Shown: positions 11,165 to 21,949 of the stretch, piece after piece | Layout: every line of letters begins with the position of its first letter | Position numbering within the stretch: position 1 is the first letter of the stretch | Assembly: GCA_943737045.1 (NCBI GenBank) | Contig: CALSFV010000038.1 | Span: 558,001 to 622,000 of the forward strand | Source of the DNA: Parapristionchus giblindavisi | Lineage: Eukaryota > Nematoda > Chromadorea > Rhabditida > Diplogasteridae | Reading direction: 5' to 3' | Length of the DNA: 64,000 nt | Notes under the pieces: generated by a model | The model's database searches: none | Seen by the model: only the letters and a program-made list of their open reading frames with translations | What the model was told of the DNA's origin: nothing | Program-made: the position numbers and the translations under genes

Positions 11165-12150
11165 CTTTTGGCCAAACGCATCTTGGAAGGTATATATAGC
11201 CGTCTCTCGAAGTCATTCGTATATCACGATATACCATAGGTTCGGTCAACCGCCTCTCGAGATGAAAAATTGAGGGGGTATCAGAACGGCAACAATCAAA
11301 ACGGCAACAATCAAAACGGCAACAATTAAAACGGCAACAATCAAAACGGCAATGGAGTAGAACTCGGTTGGGAGTTGGCATAGCTTCCCTAAGTAGCATG
11401 CCTTATGCTACAGTATTCCAACTGTTGCTACCGTAACCTACAGTAACCCACTACCGTAAATCAAAATGCGGGAAAATGCTGTTTTTCGTTCGGTAGAGGC
11501 ACGATAGGGGTGAACCGGCTTCAGTAACACTACCGTAACATGCTTACAGTAACCCAGACTAAAGTATTCGCTGTTGGATATCGCGAACTGACTTTTTTAT
11601 GAACTGACTTTTTATGACTGTACTAAAGCTATGTCTCGTAGTGTTTTGATGGTTATTATCATTAGTCAAACAATAGAGAAAAGGCATGCACTCAACTCTA
11701 CGTTCAGCACAAAAACATATTTTTAAAAAGAAAAACATAAAAAAGTCAGTTCGCGATATCCAACAGTGAATACTTTAGTCTAGGTTACTGTAAGCATGTT
11801 ACGGTAGTGTTACTGAAGCCAGTTCACCCCTATCGTGCCTATCGTGCATCTACCTATCGAAAAACAGCATTTTCCCGCATTTTGATTTACGGTAGTGGGT
11901 TACGGTAGGTTACGGTAGCAACAGTTCTAATACTGTAGCATAGGGCATGCTACTTAGGGAAGCTAGGCCAACTCCCAACCGAGTTCTGCTCCGTTACCGT
12001 TTTGATTGTTGCCGTTTTAATTGTTGCCGTTTTGATTGTTGCCGTTTTGATTGTTGCCGTTCTGATACCCCCCCCCCCCCCGAAAAATTCACTCCTCTCA
12101 TTTTCTCATTCGTCTATGGTATATCGCTGTTTGGCGGTCTCTAGTGAAGA
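11165..12150. repeat. 1-kb palindrome with 15-bp minisatellite in both arms
   Basis: Left arm 11165-11620 is mirrored by 11700-12150. Both arms hold about four copies of a 15-bp unit (GTTGCCGTTTTGATT or its complement) at 11281-11350 and 11995-12065, then a C-run of about 14 at 12067-12080. Frames reading RFDCCRFNCC are translations of this repeat. CTACCGTAA-type repeats flank the centre. Confidence 0.75.
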
Positions 12151-12159
12151 CAGGGAGTT

Positions 12160-12600
12160 TGATATAAATCAATTATACTTATTATACAATAGTTACAATT
12201 AAAACGGGAAGGAAGTGTAGGCGAAGGATTGTTGCCGATGGCGAGAAGGAGGCGAGAGTGCCTGTAAATGTTGTACGAAGAGAAGGCTTGAATGCAGACG
12301 GGATGAAGTCGTGATGACGACAGAAGAGATTTGAGGCCGTGATACGGCAGATGGGATTGAAGCCGTGATACGGCAGTTAAGAAGTGAATTGGTTGGTGAT
12401 ACACAACCAATGAATGAATGAATGAAAGAAAGGCCTGATGCCTGGGAAAGAAGACGGCTGATAGCCGGAGTTGACAATTCGAAAGAAATGAACTGAACTG
12501 AAGTTATGATGCTGTGATGGCTATTTATACGCGCCACCACAATTAGCATATGAATATGCTAATTCAACAGTGTCTGGTGTCAGTAAGTCTGTTGTTGGGT
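12160..12600 (-). repeat. Possible solo LTR or structured transcript unit with GAT-loop hairpins
   Basis: On the minus strand a TATA box (GCGTATAAATAGCC, plus 12519-12533) precedes about 330 bp that end in AATAAG-type signals (plus 12171-12186). Between them lie six or seven short perfect or near-perfect hairpins whose stems differ but whose loops read GAT on the plus strand, for example 12336-12348, 12362-12374 and 12455-12467. TATA plus poly(A)-type signals would fit an LTR or a small RNA gene. I could not find a convincing target duplication, and the long minus-strand frame has no recognisable domain. Confidence 0.4.
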
Positions 12601-12663
12601 TCATCTATTATAATATGCAAATTATGATACGAAGTTTGATGTTTGAAAGTAGTGACAAGTCAC

Positions 12664-12822
12664 TACATTTTTATTATGTGTTAACAAATATCGATCGAAT
12701 AAATCTATTAGTAGGCCCCATGGGCAACTTTGGATACCACTTTGGACGGTCTCCCCCTCAACCCCAACTACCCATATGGGTCACATTGGGAATTGTTTGC
12801 GTCGGCTGAGGTGCTTCCCTTG
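12664..12822. mobile_element. Right-end fragment of the CAAGGGAAGC palindromic family (H4)
   Basis: Matches the right arm of H1/H2 from GTTAACAAATATCGATCGAA to the terminus GGTGCTTCCCTTG at 12822. The left arm is absent. Confidence 0.65.
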
Positions 12823-12875
12823 TTAGGTGCGGTACCGACGAAAAATAGATATTTCTGTTTTATGTATGATAATTA

Positions 12876-13124
12876 CAGGCACCGATCTCGGCATGTCTCT
12901 TGCTACATGACCACACAAAAAAGGCCAAGCAAGAATGGTCTAATTGGTACTACTGTCAAAACCAGGAGTAAAGGAACGGTGTCGCCGGTTGGAAACTGAA
13001 TGACAAATTATACCGTTATATGCTATGTAATGCGTGCACCCCGATAAGAAGAAGCCTGCGTGTGTTCCCCACGTTGAAAAACACGTTGAAGACGGAACTA
13101 CCTTTACCTTTACCTTTTATTACG
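12876..13124 (+). mobile_element. Short retroposon with (CTTTAC)n tail and target duplication
   Basis: It interrupts the palindrome arm. The flanks are ATTACAGGC (about 12875) and ATTACGGGC (about 13122), a 9-bp duplication with one difference. The inserted DNA ends ACCTTTACCTTTACC, a repeat-type tail as in non-LTR elements or SINEs. No recognisable protein remains. Confidence 0.55.
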
Positions 13125-13550
13125 GGCTCCATGAGTGAAATTCACTGGTTCTTGGAAATATCTTCCAGTTGAAAATCCGCTTCATTGAGTGACCACACAA
13201 CTATTTGGCGACGTTTCCTAGAAAGTTTATTTCGAATCCAATCGATTCGGGAGTGGGTGTAATCGACTTCTAGTCTAATTGTAAGAAACTATTGTCCTGG
13301 AGAGTTTTTTGATCAAAGATCATCGAAGTCTGGAATCGGGAATTTTCGAAAAAAATGTTTACATTAAATTAATTCTCACTATTTTCCATGGCGAAAAAAA
13401 AATTGATTTACCTGGGCCGTTTGAAAATAGTGATAATTAATTTAATGTAAATATTTTTTTCGAATATTCCCAATTCCAGCGTTCGTTGACCATTGATCTA
13501 AAAACTCTCCTTAGCAATAGTTTTTTTTTAGAATTAGCCTAGGAGATTAT

Positions 13551-13829
13551 TATAGAATTAAAACTGCCCGAACAATACAAATTCCGCTCTTTGCCGCGCA
13601 ACATTTAGACTCCGCCCACTTCTTTGCGCGACATACCATTTTCTCTTAGTTTATCGAATTTTACTCATCATTTCAAAGGACTTTCAATAAAAATTAAATT
13701 ATGTTCACTGAAAAAAACGTTCGAAAAAACCTTCCGAAAATTTGGAGTGCGTTTTTCTCAACGGTGGAGAAGTTTACTAAATTCGGCATTTGGCGCGGTG
13801 TGTGCAAAACTTTTGTAATTCTATAATAC
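13551..13829. mobile_element. ATTATAGAATTAAAA-end MITE, copy 1
   Basis: Left end ATTATAGAATTAAAACTG and right end TTTTGTAATTCTATAAT form short inverted termini. The interior has a CTCCGCCCACTTC block and a CAACGGTGGAGAAG block. Closely related copies are at 28681-28984 and 34100-34386, so this is a dispersed family. Confidence 0.65.
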
Positions 13830-14105
13830 ACCCACTCCCGGAATCGATTGGATTCGAAATAAACTTTTTAGGAAATATCGCCAAATCGTTGTGTGGTCAC
13901 TCCCAGAAGCGAATTTTCAATTGGAAGATTTTTTTCAAGTACCAGTGAACTTCACTCATGGAGCCTGTAATTATCATGCATAAAACAGAAAAATCCATTT
14001 TTCGTCGATACCAAAAAAACATTCAGTTGTTGAATTCTCTCAGTAAGTGTGTTCTATGCAAACCATTCGAGCTAATTCATTGCTGTGAGAAATTGAAATT
14101 GGGCT

Positions 14106-14244
14106 AAAATGTCTTAACTCTGGGTTCAGCGGAGATGGAGGCTTGACTTGACAGAGATAATATCCCATTAGTGATACAAAATCTGGTTGAGTATGATCTC
14201 GTTCGGTTTAATTTTAAGAAATTTCGAAAATTTATTTTTCTTAT
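14106..14244. repeat. Internal fragment of the CAAGGGAAGC palindrome family
   Basis: Resembles the interior of H1/H2 (shared CTTGACAGAGATAATATCCCA). Both ends are missing. Confidence 0.45.
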
Positions 14245-15965
14245 TTAAGAGAGATGGCCGTTAAGACTCGACCACCCCCCGAACACGTGCGCTAGCAATG
14301 AGAACTGGTAGTCCATACTTGGGTGTTAGGAGTGTCACCGGCCCTTATTACACAAAACAGCAGAAATTTCCTGTTTGTGCCCTCAGGCTATTTAAAAAAA
14401 TAATTTTAAAAAAAAATTTAAAAAATCATAATTTCTCAAATTGTTGAGATGAAGTTTAAAGAAGGGGACCCATGAGTTGGCATGACTGACTCCCGCCACG
14501 ATAAGCATGCTGGCTATTGTTTATATTATATGGTAATTGGCGTAAGGGATAATGAGAAAATGAGAGAGAAAGTATGCAAATTCGATGAGCACTCTCTACA
14601 TGCCTTGAAAGTTGTACTTTCAATGCTCATAGTGAGCTTTAAACATATCGGGAATCAATATCAGATATGTCTTTCGATTCGTGTGATGAATCTCTATCAT
14701 ACTATCCGAACAGTCTTATCACGAAAAAACTCGTGGGTCTCCATCTTTAAATACCATCTGCGATGCATCTAGGGTACACAGTGCTTGCTAATTCACTATT
14801 AGCATCGAATGTGCGTTGATTTCTAAACCACTTTTTTACTCAAAATTTTGGTTTTTTCGGACAAATCATCCCTTGTTTTAGTAAGTACCCAAAATTTCCG
14901 ACCAGGTATTGTAGCCTAAGCAATTCTGCATTGATTTAACTTAAAACTGGGTTCTCCCCGATCAACCATTTTGTCGAATTTTTTTGCTCGAACTTCCGTC
15001 ATCGATGGTTTTCCCGAACAAATGCTGTATTTTCCAAACGATTGGTGCGGAATTGTGGTCCGCTTAAAGTTTAAAGGTGAGACAAGTAAAATGACACAAG
15101 AAACCCATCACTTGGATCAATTTGAAAATTTCGATTTTCACCACCCGGGGGTCATGGTCTGAAAATTTCAAAATTTCTCAAGTTCGAAATGTTTTCATTT
15201 ATGTGGCTTATTGTAAAGTACTAATGATGTGAATAATATTCAGCCAATGCTCAATGGCCGATTTCAACATTTTTATTTGAAAATTTTCATTCTGATTGCG
15301 TGCGAAAAATCAGAATTGTGTTTGAATCAGTTTACAACTTGCTTTCTGTAACATCCTATCTAAGTGCTTTGCAATGTACACAATCAATATGAAAATCGTT
15401 GATTTTCGAAAATTCAAAAAATTCAATTTGAGTGCCTACTTTCATGAAAAATTTCTATAATATTGCAGTTTTTCGACTCGAATGCTGCGACAATAGGCAA
15501 ATGACAAATACAATGTGAAGTTTCATGATGAGTAAACGTAGTAGAACTGGAATTCTGGCATTCGGCTCACTTTTGAAAAATCGACCCCGGGGTCATGGTA
15601 AAAAAATATGAATTTTCGAAAATAAACGATTTTCATATTGATTATGTACATTGCAAAGTACTAAGACAGTATGTTACAGAAAGCAAGTTGTAAACTGATT
15701 CAAACACAATTCTGATTTTTCGCACGCAATCAGAATGAAAATTTTCGAAAAAATGGTTGAAAGGAGAGATCGGCCATTGAGCATTGGCTGAATATTATTC
15801 ACATCATTAGTACTTTACAATAAGCCACATAAATGAAAACATTTCGAACTTGAGAAATTTTGAAATTTTCAGACCATGACCCCGGGTGGTGAAAATCGAA
15901 ATTTTCAAATTGATCCAAGTGATGGGCTTCTTGTGTCATTTTACTCGTCTCACCTTTAAGGGGGA
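14245..15965. mobile_element. Palindromic TTAA element, P4 family, truncated copy
   Basis: Starts TTAAGAGAGATGGCCGTTAA and continues with the ACACGTGCGCTAGCAATG block shared by all P4 copies. The left arm (14460-15590) is mirrored by the right arm (15600-15960), which stops before the terminus. A smaller TTAA element (14456-14750) is inserted in the left arm. Confidence 0.65.
14456..14750. mobile_element. TTAA element of the AAGAAGGGGACC family (E11)
   Basis: Bounded by TTAA at 14456-14459 and 14747-14750 and almost identical to E10. It interrupts the P4-family arm between GTTGAGATGAAG and ATACCATCTGCGATG, a junction that is uninterrupted at about 45750. Confidence 0.75.
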
Positions 15966-15969
15966 CACC

Positions 15970-17825
15970 AATAATCCAGAATAGTAAGGATGGTAGATCA
16001 CGCACCTCTCCAGGAGCTCACGTCAAAGTTGGTCGTTGAGGCTCCTTCCGATGCGGTTTTCTCGGTTCACAGTAGAGCTATGAAAAAGTTTCCAACAGAT
16101 AAAATGTGTATTTTCTCGAGTACCGTCAAAACGAAAAAAAGTAAAACATTTGTCAAAAATTTTGAAAAATTTTGACAAAAGTTCACAAGATTTTGAAAAT
16201 TTTGAATCATGATATCTAAATGGGGTTGCTAGTTTTTTATTAGGTAATGGGGTATTTGAGCATCTCTGAGCTTGCCTAATTTACAAGTGAAGAATAATTT
16301 TGAAATAAATCACTGTGAACACTGTTTTGTGAAACTGGTATACGGTAGGATTTTCTACAGTATACCACTTTTGCAGCCTGATCTTTGCCAAGATCCAAAC
16401 AGTGCAAATTCGCTATAGGAAGTCAGGTAATGCTATATATAACCATTATTAGACGAAAAAAGCTCGATGGCAGCAGTTTTACAGTAAGATTCTACAGTAT
16501 GCTACAGTATACCAATTCTACTGTGGAGCGTTCCCGATTAATTTTTTCACTTTTGTCGTGCATAACTGTATTGGGCAAACACATCCACAATGAAAAACCT
16601 TAGATAATACATCATCAAGATCGTGAAAAATGCTCAAACAGGGAATCTTGTGAAGTTTTGTCAAAATTTTTCAAAATTTTTGAAAAATGTTTCACTTTTT
16701 TTCGTTTTGACGGTACTTTCAGATAAAAATGTGAAAATTCAACTTTTTAATTTTCCGCTCCCTAAGAAATTGATCGCGTTTCACAGTCCCTGGAAAGATT
16801 TTTTCAAAAGCTCAATCGATAGAGCTCGTTCACAGCTTTCATTTAAGCTCTTGAGAGATGAATTTCATGGGATTTGGCTGAATTACGTCCAAAAACTGTA
16901 TTTGAATGCAGGTAGATCACTAATGAAAGCTTTGATCTACTCGAAATTGTCGGCTCCTTGACAGGATTATCCTGTAACATACGGGAGAATGTGCTGAGGA
17001 TCAATCTGACGTCGAGTCGCTCGCTCATATTCGATTTGCTCTCGCTGCGGCCAAACCAACGAAAGGAGTCCCTTCTGATGGTTCTTGGTATTGATTGACC
17101 GATGAATACCAAAGATATATTCAAGTTATAGCTATCTGGCTCTCTGGCCAAGTGATCGATGTTCCTCGAAGAATTACCGAGCGACTTCTCGTTGGACTGA
17201 ATTCATCCCAATCGACGTAACCATGCTGGATGCTCATTTACTGGTCCGAACTGGAAGATTCTCTCATATCTACAGTACTCATCGGTAAATCTGTACAAAG
17301 AACCATCGGAATGGGCTCCTTTCGCTGGTGTGGCTGCAGCGAGAGCAACACGAACATAAGTGTGCGAATCTACGTCAGAATGATCCTCAGCCCATTCTCC
17401 CGTATGTTACAGGACAATCCTGTCAAGGAGCCGAGAATGGCGAGTAGATCAAAGCTTTCATTAGTGATCTACCTGCATTCAAATGCAGTTTTTTGGATGT
17501 AATTCAGCCAAATCCCCATGAAAATCGTCTCCCAAGAGCTTAAATGAAAGCTGTGAACGAGCTCTATCGATTGAGACTATGAAAAATCTTTCCCGGGACT
17601 ATGGAACGCGATAAATTTCTTAGGGAGCGATAAATTAAAAAGTTGAATTTTCACATTTTTATACGAAAGCACTCGAGAAAATACACATTTCATCTGTTGG
17701 AAACTTTTTCATAGCTCTACTGTGGACCGAGAAAATCGCATCGGAAAGAGCCTCAACGACGAACTTTGAGGTGAGCTCCTGGAGAGGTGCGTGATCTACC
17801 ATCCTTACTACTCTGGATTAGTGAT
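15970..17825. repeat. 1.85-kb palindrome
   Basis: Left end CCAGAATAGTAAGGATGGTA is mirrored at 17800-17825. Arms of several hundred bases are complementary, including TCTCCAGGAGCTCAC and AGCTATGAAAAAGTTTCC. An inner inverted pair (16121 and 16715) surrounds AT-rich DNA with ACTGTAGAA-type repeats. Frames in the two arms mirror each other and are not genes. Confidence 0.7.
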
Positions 17826-18937
17826 GTCCTACCCAATGCCTATCGAAAACAGTGGAGAAAAGTGGGGGTCAACTCAAAAGTGTGTAGTAAATCTGTTGAT
17901 TTCGGTCAATTCTTAGGCGAGATGCGTGATAAGTTGACGGATGCGGATGGTGCTAGTTACGTGCATTGTTACTCTACTAGAGCCTGACTGAAGGGAAGGG
18001 AACGGGGAGTTGCTTACTGCAAAGGCCCTTCACTGCTTGTTATTCACTAGGAATGAGGTAAAGGCAAAGTGCATCTGCGACGAGCAGTGAAAATAGAAAA
18101 CCATGGACAAAGACTTTCCCGCCAACCTAATAGAAGAACGGTAGGCTGGAAAACAATTTTCCTCTGAGTTATGATTTTTCAAAAAAAGTGGACTTGGATT
18201 GCGTCATCATTACGCAATAATGAGATATTTTCATGATTCCGCAATATCAGGGTCGGATTCCTCGATAAATTTCCCATAAGAACTCGCGTGAGCAGCCCGA
18301 TAGAACGCTTGGTTCAAAAAATATAGCAAAAAAAAACAAAAAGTTTGCACTGACTTTCCGGCGCGACTGTACCAAAACATGAGTCAATTGCTCATCTGAG
18401 TTAAAAGTTGTAAAGTTTTTGCCGAAGACTTTTGGCTGCTACTGTACGTTGATTTTGACTTCCTTGCGTTGCAATCCTTGGCAGGCCTCGTTGAGAATAC
18501 CAAAGCTCACCAATTGTTTACAGGCGACATCCGAAACATCTGAGGGAAGTTCATAATTAATAATCCATATACGATCGTATCGACTATTTACAGTGAGCCA
18601 CAAGCTTGAGCTCCAAACTATATTTCATTGTTCTAATAATGAACAGAAAACAAAACCATTTATTTATTTACTTATCATATACCACAGAGGATGTTTCATC
18701 AAACATAACTATAAATTCATTTCACCTACCTGTCAAATAGAAAAGTAACGATGCTATGGTGCAGAATTTAAGTAGTCTTACGTCATTGTTACGTTTGAGT
18801 AGTTCACGTAGTCTCTGAATTTTTGCCCAAATTATACGTTACCTATTATGCCCAATCAACCTCGGCAAATATCCTCACATATACTTCAAGGCTCATGTTA
18901 TCTAATATACTTCTCAGATCGATAATTGAAAGCTTAC
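17826..18937. other. No confident gene
   Basis: Holds a short frame at 17787-17987 of no recognised type, a fragment at 18360-18450 related to 9390-9490, and AT-rich sequence. Confidence 0.4.
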
Positions 18938-19115
18938 AAACACATCTAGATAATATTTCGATAATAGGACAACTGAAAGAAGAGAATAAAAAACGAAGAA
19001 AAATCAATCACTCACTATTGGTAACGCTGTTGAGTTGAGTCACCTTTGACGATCCGCTCATGACCGACAACAAATATCCGATAAAAATCAAGAGCCTTAT
19101 CGTATAATGCATCAT
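18938..19115 (-). CDS. Candidate small secreted peptide, first two exons
   Basis: Exon 1 (19115-19016) starts with ATG-ATG and encodes a signal-peptide-like segment, MMHYTIRLLIFIGYLLSVMS. Its donor is GTGAGT, followed by a 43-bp pyrimidine-rich intron ending TTTCAG. Exon 2 (18972-18938) keeps the frame and ends at a GTAAGC donor. A TATATATA stretch lies about 40 bp upstream of the ATG. Only about 44 residues are resolved and the last exon was not found. The gene is unrecognised and may be decayed. Confidence 0.35.
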
Positions 19116-20161
19116 TGTCGAAGTGTATGAAAAGCTACAATCATACACTATATATAAAACAGAATGGTCATCGTGTTTGTTTCCGGCCACGCCCCCTTCT
19201 CTATTTGTTAACCTAAACAAATTACATGTTAAAACATGTCGTGTTGTTATCTCTCTCGGTCTCTCTCCTCTCTTCCCTCTATTCTTTCCCCTTTCCAGAA
19301 GTTTCCAGAAAGTTCTTGAAACTTGCATAATTGAGCTCCGTCTTGGCGCCCCCCCTTTCGACTATCCACCGGGAGAGAAATCGTAAATGCCTCTCTCGTG
19401 GTATATATCCATGAGCCATTCTCGCCACCCTACCTACCAGGGCTGGGATTTCCGTTTTTCCGGATTTTCCGATTTTCCGACCGTTTTCGGAAAATTTTGA
19501 TTTACCGATTTTCCGAAATTTTTTTCGGAAAATTCGTAAAATTTCCATAGACTAAAAGTCATTGAATAAAATATTTTCTCATGAAAATATGCATTAAAAA
19601 ACAAGAATCAGTACTACATTCTCTGTATCATTACGATTGTTTTGTAAGTATGCTGACCAAAGTGCTAATAACATTCTCTCTCTCTCTCTCTCGACCATGA
19701 TAATATTGAGCAGTTACTCATTCCAAAAAATTAACACCTACCAAAACGAACTCAATAGTTTCAAACATGCTGTTATATAATAACTTATATTATTATATTT
19801 TTAGTGTCAAAATAATCTTGTTGCTAAATAATATCGTCGTTAGTATTTCCAGAACAATAACAACTTTGAAAAATATTTTCCGAAAATTTTCCGAATTTTC
19901 CGAAAATATTTCGAAAATTTCCGATTTTCCGATATTCCGAAAATATTTTTTCCGAACCTACCATGCCAATACTCGAATGTTTTTTTTTAATAGTAGCAAC
20001 CATTGTCATCGGTTATGATACAGATAATTGTATTGTATTGCATAAATATGAAGATTTATATCCTCAAGCTCACGATTTTATTAAATACATGTATTATATC
20101 TTCTTTCGTAGAGCAGTAAAGCTCCTCGTGCAACCGAAAAACCAGATAGCTTTTACAAGGG
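19116..20161. other. Repeat-rich, no gene
   Basis: Contains a GGTGGCGAGAATGGC-type repeat end near 19410-19430, an 18-bp CT run near 19676, and two blocks of TTTTCCGAAAA-like low-complexity inverted sequence (19445-19545 and 19865-19960). No coding signal. Confidence 0.5.
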
Positions 20162-20590
20162 AATCATTTAACCTTACCACATAATTATCTAAGTTTGATA
20201 CCTTGATGTGAATCTTCATGGAATAAGGTGTCTTATAAGTTAGGTAAAAAGTTCCATATTCGCGATTTAAGTCCTTTTTCGGGCCTCTGCAAAATGCACT
20301 GGAGTTGCCCAAAAAGAGGCCGAACAGACGAAAAGACACAAAAAAAAACAAAAAGGCTCAAAGGTGCCACAGAGGAACAAAAAAGAAGGCCTTAAATTGT
20401 CCAGAAAAAGTCACAAAAGTGTCCAAAAATGTCGAAAAAGGTCTAAAAATACCCTTTTCAGAAGCCCGAAAAAGGACTTAAAACGCGAATGTGGAACTTT
20501 TTACCTAACTTTTTAGACACCCTACATCATGTACAGATTCACATCAAGGTATCAAACTTAGATAATTATGTGGTAAGGATAAATGGTTCT
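20162..20590. repeat. 430-bp foldback repeat
   Basis: The left arm beginning at AACCTTACCACATAATTATC is mirrored at 20560-20580. Inner blocks such as AAAAAGTTCCA and AAGTCCTTTTTCGGGC also pair. There is no coding capacity. Confidence 0.65.
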
Positions 20591-20952
20591 CTTGTCTGTT
20601 TCCCGGTGAAAGTTTACAAGATATTTGCTTTTTGCAGACACCTCACGTTCTGATCTGTTAATAATAATGTTAATAATAAATTCTGCTTTGTTAATAATAC
20701 CAAATCATCTTTTGAACTTTTCTGAAGTGCCTTTTTGTGTATAGGGTCTGAAGGGCCGTTCAGTATTGTAAACGCATGAAATTATTATAAAGATGTATAA
20801 CCTCCAATTCAATCAATATAGAAGAACCATCATTCGGTAGAATGCCTCCCTTGACGTATCTCTCAAAAAACCTTCCCAAATATTCGCTCTTGATATAACG
20901 CATTCGGTCAAACCTGAAATTTAAAAAAAATGTACAAAGGGTATACTCATCC
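20591..20952. other. No gene seen
   Basis: AT-rich spacer without a recognised element. Confidence 0.4.
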
Positions 20953-21297
20953 TTAAAGGTGGAGTACGGCGAATATTTTCGAACAAACTGTGAAGAGAGA
21001 AATATAGCAAAAGTTGTTCTGCATAGAGTACATAGATTATTTTATGCTAATTCAGCTTATTGATCACTAGAATCATGAATGAATCATGCTTGATGTACAG
21101 GCAAAGGCGCGAAATTTTGAAAATAAGAAAGTTCGGCAATAGGTTTCGAACCCGCGACTTTGCGCTAACTAGGCAGCGCATTTACCACTACACCAAGGGA
21201 TAGGGACTGGCCACCCTAATTTCTTGCATATCATTTATCCCTTGCACAAATGATATGTTACGTATTTGCATAGACATTCGAGGGACTCCATCTTTAA
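20953..21297 (-). mobile_element. TTAA miniature element with tRNA-like core (E3)
   Basis: Bounded by TTAA at 20953-20956 and 21294-21297; ends TTAAAGGTGGAGTACGGCGAA and mirror. The minus-strand core has an A-box-like GGTGTAGTGGTAAAT (plus 21183-21197) and a B-box-like GGGTTCGAAACC (plus 21142-21153). The anticodon-arm equivalent folds with TGCGCT paired to AGCGCA. Confidence 0.7.
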
Positions 21298-21949
21298 AGG
21301 AGAGTCTGAATCAATGGCTATGTGGGTTATGTAGAGGGGGCACTAGTTATTGATATAGGACAGAGTATTTGAAAAGTATTGCAATTCTTGTCAACCAAAA
21401 AATTGCAGAATCATTCTTAACTTTTTTGCGGTGTTCATCGCACACAAAAAAACCCGGTTCCTCATCATTTATCCATATGAGAGGATATCTGACTCGATCG
21501 ACATACTTGTGTTGTTGGGGCTTGGCACACTATGAAAAAATGGTAAGTGAGATTTTTGCAGTTTTATGTAGTACTGTCCGAGAGAAGTTCACCCATACAG
21601 GAGAGAAGTTGTGAAAATGCTTCTACGCCTCAGGGCATTACGTCATAAAAATTTTTTGCAAACTTGCTCGTACGGCTTCATGAGTGCTACCAATCGATTC
21701 CTCGTTCAATTCTAAGACTTTTTTGATATGGTACATTTTTTGTTAATCTTCGGTCTTCCCTTGGAAAAATGCAAAAAACATTAATAAATTCAATTTTTCG
21801 AATTTAATGTATTATGCAAGTGCAAAGGGCCGAAAACGAAACTAAAAAGAAATGTAAACACAGCACTGTCAACTTCAAAAGGACTTATGGCACAACAAAA
21901 TAGTTACAGTGTATTTTTTCAATAAACGTCTGCTTCGAATGCCTTGTAC
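21298..21949. other. No gene seen
   Basis: The frame at 21369-21614 has no recognised domain and lacks splice context. I see no repeat terminus. Confidence 0.4.

Larger units (their letters stand above)
12829..14015. repeat. 1.2-kb palindrome with nested insertions
   Basis: Outer arms match in inverted orientation (GACGAAAAATAGATATTTC at the left, its mirror near 14010, and the CTCCATGAGTGAA blocks at 13127 and 13955). The left arm is split by a retroposon at 12876-13124. The core (about 13265-13560) is a second AT-rich palindrome, and the right half holds a MITE at 13551-13829. No gene is visible. Confidence 0.65.

Noticed and set aside
11157..11399. Cys-rich frame with RFDCCRFNCC repeats (also at 11947-12144)
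   Set aside because: It is a translation of the 15-bp minisatellite, seen in both arms of the palindrome.
12336..12374. CRISPR-like direct repeats
   Set aside because: The repeated 13-mers are hairpins with differing neighbours, spacing is irregular and the genome is nematode-like.
16843..17502. Two protein-like frames on opposite strands
   Set aside because: They are mirror copies from the arms of the 1.85-kb palindrome.
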